From Betaproteobacteria bacterium (GTDB lineage: Bacteria > Pseudomonadota > Gammaproteobacteria > Burkholderiales > SG8-41), in the NCBI GenBank assembly GCA_947467315.1, contig CANIID010000014.1, forward strand, positions 1 to 33,881: DNA of 33,881 nt. The letters are read 5' to 3'. Made by a program: the position numbers and the translations under genes. Under the pieces are notes generated by a model. That model ran no database searches. It was given only the letters and a program-made list of their open reading frames with translations, and was not told where the DNA came from. This document shows, in pieces, positions 16,912 to 22,892 of the stretch; the stretch's first letter is position 1, and every line of letters begins with the position of its first letter.

Positions 16912-17846
16912 TTGAGTTGCACCCGCGGATCAACCGCCTTGTACAAAATATCCGCCAGCAGGTTAAACACCAGCGTGGCCACCGCGACATACACCGTCAC
17001 CGCCTTGATCACCGGAAAGTCGCTGCGCTCCACCGCCAGCAACACTTCGCGGCCGATGCCCGGTATGGAAAAAAACCGCTCTATCAAAAACGCGCCCGCC
17101 AACAGACCGGGCAATTGAATCATCACATTGGTGACGATGGGAATCGCGGCGTTGCGCAGTACATGCACGCCCATCACGCGCGTCTCAGACATGCCCTTCG
17201 CACGTGCGGTGCGCACATAGTCCTGATGAATTTCATCGAGAAAAAACGTACGGTACAGCCGCGTATCGGGTGCCAACGACACCGCCACACCCACTACGAT
17301 CGGCAGCGCGCTGAATTTCACCAGATTGGTAATGAAATCCTGCCCCCAACCCTGCACCGGAAACCAGCCTAACTGGTAGGCAAAAACATATTGAAAAACA
17401 ACAATATAGACCAGGATACTGATCGACTGCCCAACAGTGCAGCCGATCATCACCGCACGATCCGTCAGCGAACCGCGCCGGTACGCCACCAGCAGCGCCA
17501 TCGCCATGGCCATTAATGTGCTGATGATGAGCATGGGCACCAGCACCGTCAGCGACGGTCCCAGCCGCGTGGCGAATATCGCGGAGACTTTTTCATTGGT
17601 GGCCCAGCTCACGCCGAAATCACCGGTGACAATTTGAGTGATGAATATCCACAGTTGCACGTAGAACGGTTGATCCACGCCGAGTTGCTTGCGGATGTTT
17701 TCAATTTGCTCTGGGTTCGACATTTTTCCGGCGAGCAAGTACGCCGGATCGCCGCCGATCCAGTTGAACAATATGAACACCAGCAACACCACGCCCAACA
17801 ACGTGGGGATGAACTGGAGCACACGGCGCAGGATGTAGCCGGTCAT
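16908..17846 (-). CDS. Peptide ABC transporter permease, OppB family (first set)
   Basis: This permease has 312 residues from the ATG at 17846 (MTGYILRRVLQFIPTLLGVV). The frame extends upstream to 17939, but that part is the antisense-free overlap with the binding-protein gene and encodes an unlikely Cys/Trp-rich peptide. GGTGAG lies about 8 bases before this ATG, partly inside the preceding gene's end. The EAA loop is DYVRTARAKGMSETRV followed by HVLRNAAIP, and the ending is KAVDPRVQ. It is four bases after the binding-protein stop and overlaps the next permease by 4 bases. Confidence 0.91.
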   Translation of the reverse strand: MTGYILRRVLQFIPTLLGVVLLVFILFNWIGGDPAYLLAGKMSNPEQIENIRKQLGVDQPFYVQLWIFITQIVTGDFGVSWATNEKVSAIFATRLGPSLTVLVPMLIISTLMAMAMALLVAYRRGSLTDRAVMIGCTVGQSISILVYIVVFQYVFAYQLGWFPVQGWGQDFITNLVKFSALPIVVGVAVSLAPDTRLYRTFFLDEIHQDYVRTARAKGMSETRVMGVHVLRNAAIPIVTNVMIQLPGLLAGAFLIERFFSIPGIGREVLLAVERSDFPVIKAVTVYVAVATLVFNLLADILYKAVDPRVQLK

Positions 17847-17850
17847 GTGC

Positions 17851-19668
17851 TCACCGTGCGTCCAAATCCATATACAGCCACTCGTGCGAAAACACCGGAT
17901 GTTTTTTGTAGCCCACCACATACGGCTGCAACAACACATTGCGATAGCGGCTGTCGGTGAGCAGCCACGCGGTATCGACTTCCATTTGCCGCGTCATCTC
18001 GCGATAGAGTTTGTTGCGCTCGGCTCCATCGGGCAACTGGCGTGATTTTTCATAGCGTTTATCAAACTCGGCGGATTTGTAACACGCGGAGTTGCTTTGC
18101 CCGGCGTTGGCGCCGTAGAGCAGTTGCATGAAGTTATCGCCGTCGGGATAGTCGGCGATCCACGCCGAATGTTTCATCATCAGCCGGCACTGGTTCGCCA
18201 GCTTAATCAACTCGGCAAAGCGGTCTTTATGGATTTCAACGCGCACGCCGATCTTATCCATGGAGCGTTTCATCAGCTCATCGAACTGGCGATCCCGCTC
18301 CGTTGGCGTAGAATAATACTTTAAAAACAACAGGTTACCATCCGGCATCCGGCGGTAGCCATCAGGCCCGCGGGTGTAGCCAAACTGATCCAGCAAGGCG
18401 TTCGCCAGCGGCGGATCGTAAGCGATGCCGCTGCGAAAATTCGGCTCGTGCCCCGCCACGCCCGGCGGTATCGGGTAGTGCGCGCGTATCGCCTGCCCTT
18501 TGCGGATGATCTTGATTTGATCCTCGACGTTGTAGGCCATCGCAATCGCACGCCGCAGCGCAATCTTTTCAGCGCTGAAGCCGCCCAACGGATTGAGTTG
18601 ATCGCCGATGCGCTCCTGCGTATTGAAAAACAGATAAATGATTTCCGGATCAACGCTGCGATCCATGCGAATGCCTTGATCCGCGAACTCCGGCTTTAAG
18701 TCGCCCGCTGCAGTCATGAACTTGGGCGCGAGCTCCTCCAACTGGTATTCGATATCGGTTTCGCGCCGCTGAAACGCCAGCCAGCGGCTTTGCGCTTCGT
18801 CCATCACGCTGATTTCCACACGCTCGATCAGCGGCAATTTTTTGCCCTGCATGCGCGCGACGATATCTTGATCGGCGGGGTCGTTGCCGGGCGTCGCCTG
18901 CCAGCGCATGTCGCGAAACGCCGGGTTCTTCGCCAGCACCATCTTGGATGAACGCACGTAGCGTTGCAGGACATACGGCCCGGTGCCCACCGGATGCGCG
19001 TTGGTGTCGTCGCCATAGGCGGCGATGGTTTCGCGCGCCACCGCGCCCACCAACGGGAACGCCAGCACGTGCGAGAAATTGAAATCGGTTTCGTTCAGCC
19101 GGATGCGCAGGGTGTAGCGATCCGGCGTTTCAAAACCTGCCACGGCGGCATCGTAATCGAAACGACCGGATTTTTTGGCTTCCGCCGCAAGCTGATCCAG
19201 TCCCACGATTTTGCCTTCAAACAAAAACGCATACGGCGACCGGTTTTTCGGGTCCAGAAAGCGCTTGATCGAATACACGTAGTCAGCGGCGGTCAGCTCG
19301 CGTGACTGACCTTTGAATGCGGCATCCGGCGTGAAGTAGACACCACGCTTGAGCGTGAGCGTGTAGGTTTTGCCGTTGTCCGTGATCGCCGGCAACGCTG
19401 CCGCCACGTTGGAAACCAGTTTCGCCGGGCGCGCCAGATAATCGTAGGTGAGCAGCGGGTCAAAAATCGCGGCGATCACCACGCCGGAGTAGTAGTCGGA
19501 AACCTTCACCGGATCAAAACCGGTCTCGGCGGTTTGGAACGTGATGCGCAAGGTTTTCGCCGGCAGAGCGTCGCCAGTTGGCCCTGCAATGGGAAGCGAT
19601 GCCGGTTCACCGCAAGCCGCGAGGGCAGCAGCCAGCAACACAGCCATGAGCGCGCGAACAATAGTCAT
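17851..19668 (-). CDS. Peptide ABC transporter substrate-binding lipoprotein (first set)
   Basis: This 605-residue family-5 solute-binding protein has a lipoprotein signal: LAAC with Cys19, then GEP. It would be tethered to a membrane on its periplasmic side. The segments RAIAMAYNVEDQIKIIRKGQA and TGPYVLQRYVRS are typical of the peptide/nickel-binding family. It belongs to a different subgroup from the YejA-like protein in the same operon. The ATG at 19668 gives an Arg in the signal n-region. A second ATG at 19647 would leave no positive charge. No Shine-Dalgarno precedes 19668. It is the first gene of the eight-gene operon. Confidence 0.9.
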   Translation of the reverse strand: MTIVRALMAVLLAAALAACGEPASLPIAGPTGDALPAKTLRITFQTAETGFDPVKVSDYYSGVVIAAIFDPLLTYDYLARPAKLVSNVAAALPAITDNGKTYTLTLKRGVYFTPDAAFKGQSRELTAADYVYSIKRFLDPKNRSPYAFLFEGKIVGLDQLAAEAKKSGRFDYDAAVAGFETPDRYTLRIRLNETDFNFSHVLAFPLVGAVARETIAAYGDDTNAHPVGTGPYVLQRYVRSSKMVLAKNPAFRDMRWQATPGNDPADQDIVARMQGKKLPLIERVEISVMDEAQSRWLAFQRRETDIEYQLEELAPKFMTAAGDLKPEFADQGIRMDRSVDPEIIYLFFNTQERIGDQLNPLGGFSAEKIALRRAIAMAYNVEDQIKIIRKGQAIRAHYPIPPGVAGHEPNFRSGIAYDPPLANALLDQFGYTRGPDGYRRMPDGNLLFLKYYSTPTERDRQFDELMKRSMDKIGVRVEIHKDRFAELIKLANQCRLMMKHSAWIADYPDGDNFMQLLYGANAGQSNSACYKSAEFDKRYEKSRQLPDGAERNKLYREMTRQMEVDTAWLLTDSRYRNVLLQPYVVGYKKHPVFSHEWLYMDLDAR

Positions 19669-19676
19669 CGCGCGCC

Positions 19677-19706
19677 AGTGTATCCGAAACGCTTCGTGGC
19701 CGTCAG
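19677..19706 (-). promoter_or_regulatory. Candidate promoter of the double-transporter operon
   Basis: On the minus strand CTGACG (19706-19701, 4 of 6), an 18-base spacer and TACACT (19682-19677, 4 of 6) precede the lipoprotein gene. The start site would fall only one or two bases before the ATG at 19668. With no Shine-Dalgarno present this would mean a nearly leaderless mRNA. Evidence is modest. Confidence 0.4.
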
Positions 19707-19715
19707 CCGGGCGCT

Positions 19716-19724
19716 TGCTATAAT
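19716..19724 (+). promoter_or_regulatory. Extended -10 promoter of fabI
   Basis: TGC-TATAAT is a perfect extended -10 element (TGnTATAAT). Transcription would start near 19731, leaving an 18-base leader with the Shine-Dalgarno AAGGA about 6 bases before the ATG. The -35 region is poor, as is common with extended -10 promoters. Confidence 0.65.
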
Positions 19725-19748
19725 CCGCCGCAAACCTAAGGAACCGCC

Positions 19749-20561
19749 ATGGCCCTGCTACAAGACAAAAAAATACTGATTACCGGCTTGCTGTCGAACC
19801 GCTCCATCGCCTATGGCATCGCACGCGCCGCGCATCGCGAAGGCGCCACGCTGGCGTTCACCTATCAGGGCGAAGACATCAAGGCCCGCGTGGTGGATCT
19901 CGCCAAGGACTTCGGCTCCGCAGAATTCGGCCCGGCAACGGTGCTGCCCTGTGACGTGGCAGACGATGCGCAAATCGCGAAGCTGTTCGACGATTTGCGC
20001 AGCCGGTGGGATGCTCTGGATGGCCTGGTTCACTCCATCGCTTTCGCTCCGCGCGAGGCACTGAAGGGCGAATTTCTCGACGGCCTGTCACGCGAGGCGT
20101 TCCGCGTCGCGCATGATGTCAGTTCGTATAGTCTGGCAGCGCTCGCCAAGGGTGCGTTGCCACTGATGGCCAATCGCAAATCGGCGTTGCTGACGCTAAC
20201 CTATCTCGGCGCGCAGCGCACGGTGCCGAATTACAATGTGATGGGCTTGGCGAAGGCCAGCCTCGAAGCTAACGTGCGCTATCTGGCGCAGAATCTCGGC
20301 CCGCAAGGTATTCGGGTCAATGGCATCTCGGCAGGCCCGATCAAAACGCTGGCGGCTGCGGGCATCAGCGGCTTTGGCAAGATACTCAAGTTCGTCGAGG
20401 AAAACGCGCCGTTGCGGCGCAATGTGACGATTGATGATGTCGGCAATGCCGCCGCGTTTTTGCTGTCGGAGTACGCCAGCGGCATCACCGGCGAAATTAC
20501 TTACGTGGATGCAGGTTTCAACACCGTGGTGGGCGGCATGGGCGGCACGGCGGCGGGGTAA
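19749..20561 (+). CDS. fabI: Enoyl-ACP reductase (NADH)
   Basis: The 270-residue enzyme reduces trans-2-enoyl-ACP in the last step of each fatty-acid elongation cycle and is the target of triclosan-type inhibitors. It has the FabI-type nucleotide-binding start ILITGLLSNRSIAYGIA, and the catalytic residues are Tyr152 and Tyr162 with Lys169 (NYNVMGLAK; Tyr-6-Lys spacing specific to FabI). The substrate loop AGPIKTLAAAGI and the C-terminal ITGEITYVDAGF are also present. The length is close to the usual 260. The strong extended -10 and good Shine-Dalgarno suggest high constitutive expression. It is monocistronic and divergent from the peptide importer operon. Confidence 0.96.
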   Translation: MALLQDKKILITGLLSNRSIAYGIARAAHREGATLAFTYQGEDIKARVVDLAKDFGSAEFGPATVLPCDVADDAQIAKLFDDLRSRWDALDGLVHSIAFAPREALKGEFLDGLSREAFRVAHDVSSYSLAALAKGALPLMANRKSALLTLTYLGAQRTVPNYNVMGLAKASLEANVRYLAQNLGPQGIRVNGISAGPIKTLAAAGISGFGKILKFVEENAPLRRNVTIDDVGNAAAFLLSEYASGITGEITYVDAGFNTVVGGMGGTAAG

Positions 20562-20563
20562 AA

Positions 20564-20616
20564 CTGTACTGCGGCTGTACTGCGCGCAGCACTGCACGTA
20601 GCACGAAGTGCAGTGC
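20564..20616. repeat. Short direct repeats and 9-bp hairpin between fabI and ppiD
   Basis: CTGTACTGCG occurs twice with an 11-base period (20564-20573 and 20575-20584). It is followed by a perfect 9-bp inverted repeat, GCACTGCAC at 20589-20597 and GTGCAGTGC at 20608-20616, with a 10-base loop. There is no T tract directly after it. Lying between two convergent genes, it may act as a transcription stop for both, but its form differs from a standard intrinsic terminator. Confidence 0.55.
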
Positions 20617-20622
20617 CGCTGC

Positions 20623-22530
20623 TTACTTGTCTTTCTCTTTCTTCTCGACCAACTGCTCCTTGCGAATCTTCACGTCGCCTTTCAGCTTCAGGCTGGCCAG
20701 ATACGCCGAGAATTGTTCCTGCCCCACCGCCTGCTGCATGGCTTGCGCGATATTTTTTTCCTTTTCCGCATCGAGCTTTTCGGGCTCGACCACGCGGGTG
20801 ATGCGTATCAGCGTATAGCCTGACGGCGATTCAACACCCGAGTAGCCCGGCAGCTTCGCCACATCCGCGCGCAGAATTTGCTTGCGCACCTCTTCGTTCA
20901 TGCCTTTGATCTGGCTGGAGAAATTAATCATCTGCGGCTCGCCCCAGGTGACTTCCGCGTCTTTGCCCTGACGCAGTTTTTCCAGGGCGGCGCGCCCTTC
21001 CTGCGCGGCCAGTTGCGTAGCGCGCTGGCGCTGCAATTTGGTGGAAATCTCGGCCTGCACGTTGTCGAACGGACGTACCGTCGAGGGCTGGTGCTCCAGC
21101 AAGCGCGCGGCCACCAGGGTACCGGGCGTCACTTCGACGGCCTCGGTGTTGCGTTTGTTTTTCAGCACCTCATCCGAGAATATGGCTTGCAGCAATTTGG
21201 GATTGTTCAGCCGTGCATCGGTCGCGGCATTGCGCGAGAACCACGCGCTTTGCTGCAAAGGCACTTTGGCAAGATCAGCCGCGGCCTTGAGGCTGTCCGA
21301 TTGCTCGAACGCGGCGTTATTGAACTGTTCCGCCAGTTCCGCAAATTTCTTGCCCGCGCGCTGGCGTTTCAGATCGGTTTCGAGCTGGCCGCGCATGGAT
21401 TCGAATGACGGGAGTTTTCCCTCGGTAATGCCGGTCAACTTGATGATGTGATAGCCGTATTCCGTTTCCACCGGGCCGGCGATGTCGCCAACTTTCATGT
21501 CATACGCCGCCGCCGAAAACGCCTTTACCATGTCCCCGCGCTTAAACGACCCAAGGTCGCCGCCTTTTTCAGCAGAGCCAGGGTCTTGTGAGTGCGCCTT
21601 GGCCAAATCCGCAAAGCTCGCGGGCTTCGCCTTGATCTGCTTGAGGAGGTCTTCGGCCTTCGCCTTGGCTTTTTGCTTTTCCTCGGCGGGCGCCTTGGCA
21701 TCCGCCGTAATCAAAATGTGGCTTGCCTGCCGCGACTCTTGCACCTGACTCTTACTGGCCACATCGTCGTAGGATTTTTTAACCTCTTCAGGATCCACCG
21801 TGGTCGATGGCAACAACGAATCTATCGTCAGCGCGACGTATTCAACGCGCACCTGCTCCGGCAGACGGAATTCATCCAGCCGGCTGTCGTAATATTTTTT
21901 CGCGGCGCCACCTTCGACGGTCGCTTTAGACTCAAAGCGTTCCGGCGCAAACGTAAAGGTGCTGACCTCACGCTGCGTTTCCGTCAGCTTCAGCATCCGC
22001 TGCACCACGGTGCGCGGCAGAAACGCAGATTCGGTATAGGCGTCATCCACTTGGCGCATCAGCAGATCGCGGCGCAATTCACCTTCAAACTCCAGTTCGC
22101 CTTTGCCGCGTGTCTTGAGATATTGCCGGTAGAGGTCCAGAGAAAATTTACCGTTGTCCTGAAACACTGGCGCCTGCTCCAGCATTGCACGCAGTTGCTG
22201 ATCGGTAGCCGTCAGGTTGGCGCGCGTGGCTTGCACCCACAGCAGCCGCTGATTCACCAACCCCTCGGCCACACCTAAACGCAGTTCGGGATTGTCGAGC
22301 ATGGCGGGGTCTATGCGACCGCCACTCATGCTTTGCAGGGATTCCTGACGCTCGCGCAGCGCGACGTTGAACTCCTGCTGCGTGATGGTTTGCCCGGCTA
22401 CGGTAGCGACCGGGGCGGTGGCGTCAGAACCCTTGAAGTAGGAATCCACGCCGACAAAGGCAAACGGCAAAAAAATGATCGCCAATACCACTTGCGCGAA
22501 TCGTCTGTTGTTATGTATCCAATCGAACAT
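20623..22530 (-). CDS. ppiD: Peptidyl-prolyl isomerase D, membrane-anchored periplasmic chaperone
   Basis: This 635-residue SurA/PpiD-type foldase has a short cytoplasmic N-terminus (MFDWIHNNRR) and one transmembrane helix at about 11-30. The SurA-like chaperone region follows, then a parvulin PPIase domain at about 268-368 (ASHILITA, FADLAKAHSQDPGSAEKGGDLGSF, GYHIIKLTGI). The long C-terminal chaperone half ends in a Lys/Glu-rich tail. PpiD works next to the Sec translocon on proteins emerging in the periplasm. The parvulin motif is well kept, unlike E. coli PpiD, which is nearly inactive. The start is 21 bases after the tRNA terminator. AAGAG is a weak ribosome binding site. Confidence 0.94.
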   Translation of the reverse strand: MFDWIHNNRRFAQVVLAIIFLPFAFVGVDSYFKGSDATAPVATVAGQTITQQEFNVALRERQESLQSMSGGRIDPAMLDNPELRLGVAEGLVNQRLLWVQATRANLTATDQQLRAMLEQAPVFQDNGKFSLDLYRQYLKTRGKGELEFEGELRRDLLMRQVDDAYTESAFLPRTVVQRMLKLTETQREVSTFTFAPERFESKATVEGGAAKKYYDSRLDEFRLPEQVRVEYVALTIDSLLPSTTVDPEEVKKSYDDVASKSQVQESRQASHILITADAKAPAEEKQKAKAKAEDLLKQIKAKPASFADLAKAHSQDPGSAEKGGDLGSFKRGDMVKAFSAAAYDMKVGDIAGPVETEYGYHIIKLTGITEGKLPSFESMRGQLETDLKRQRAGKKFAELAEQFNNAAFEQSDSLKAAADLAKVPLQQSAWFSRNAATDARLNNPKLLQAIFSDEVLKNKRNTEAVEVTPGTLVAARLLEHQPSTVRPFDNVQAEISTKLQRQRATQLAAQEGRAALEKLRQGKDAEVTWGEPQMINFSSQIKGMNEEVRKQILRADVAKLPGYSGVESPSGYTLIRITRVVEPEKLDAEKEKNIAQAMQQAVGQEQFSAYLASLKLKGDVKIRKEQLVEKKEKDK

Positions 22531-22551
22531 GATCGCATCGCTCTTAATTAA

Positions 22552-22577
22552 AAAGGGCGAACCGCAGTTCGCCCTTT
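22552..22577 (-). terminator. Intrinsic terminator of the tRNA-Val/tRNA-Asp unit
   Basis: A perfect 11-bp stem (AAAGGGCGAAC with GTTCGCCCTTT) has a four-base loop. On the minus strand it is followed by a T-rich tract (TTTTTAATT). It lies 14 bases after the tRNA-Asp 3' end and 21 bases before the ppiD start. Confidence 0.85.
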
Positions 22578-22591
22578 CATTATCGCATTAT

Positions 22592-22668
22592 TGGCGGAGT
22601 GGACGGGACTCGAACCCGCGACCCCCGGCGTGACAGGCCGGTATTCTAACCAACTGAACTACCACTCC
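22592..22668 (-). tRNA. tRNA-Asp (anticodon GUC)
   Basis: A 77-nt cloverleaf reads on the minus strand from GGAGTGG to an encoded CCA. The acceptor stem GGAGTGG/CCACTCC, the D-arm GTTCAGTTGGTTAGAAT, the anticodon loop with GTC, and the T-arm GGGTTCGAGTCC are all intact. It follows tRNA-Val after 23 bases and is closed by an intrinsic terminator. Confidence 0.96.
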
Positions 22669-22691
22669 TCTACTGACTCTCCCCTCTTACC

Positions 22692-22767
22692 TGGTGGGTG
22701 CTGACGGGTTCGAACCGCCGACATTCGCCTTGTAAGGGCGACGCTCTACCAACTGAGCTAAGCACCC
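22692..22767 (-). tRNA. tRNA-Val (anticodon UAC)
   Basis: A 76-nt cloverleaf runs on the minus strand from GGGTGCT to an encoded CCA. The D-arm GCTCAGTTGGTAGAGC, the anticodon loop CTTACAA (anticodon TAC) and the T-arm GGTTCGAACC are complete. It is the first tRNA of a two-gene unit with tRNA-Asp, downstream of lon. Confidence 0.96.
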
Positions 22768-22805
22768 GTAACCCCGGAGCGACCCGAAGCACAGCAAAGA
22801 CGACT

Positions 22806-22835
22806 ATTTTAGCGTAGTTCAGGGTATTTAGCCAA
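22806..22835 (-). promoter_or_regulatory. Candidate promoter of the tRNA-Val/tRNA-Asp unit
   Basis: On the minus strand TTGGCT (22835-22830) and TAAAAT (22811-22806, 5 of 6) are separated by 18 bases. They lie in the 125-base gap between the lon stop and tRNA-Val. The start site would be about 32 bases before the mature tRNA-Val 5' end. The rest of this gap shows only a weak 5-bp hairpin and no clear lon terminator. Confidence 0.45.
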
Positions 22836-22892
22836 GGCCGGCGCGCAAAGAAACACTGCGCACCCGCACTCGACTAAGTACCGCCGTCCCAG

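Noticed and set aside
22841-22861. Short hairpin GCGCA/TGCGC after lon as a lon terminator
   Set aside because: The stem has only five pairs and no T tract follows on the minus strand.
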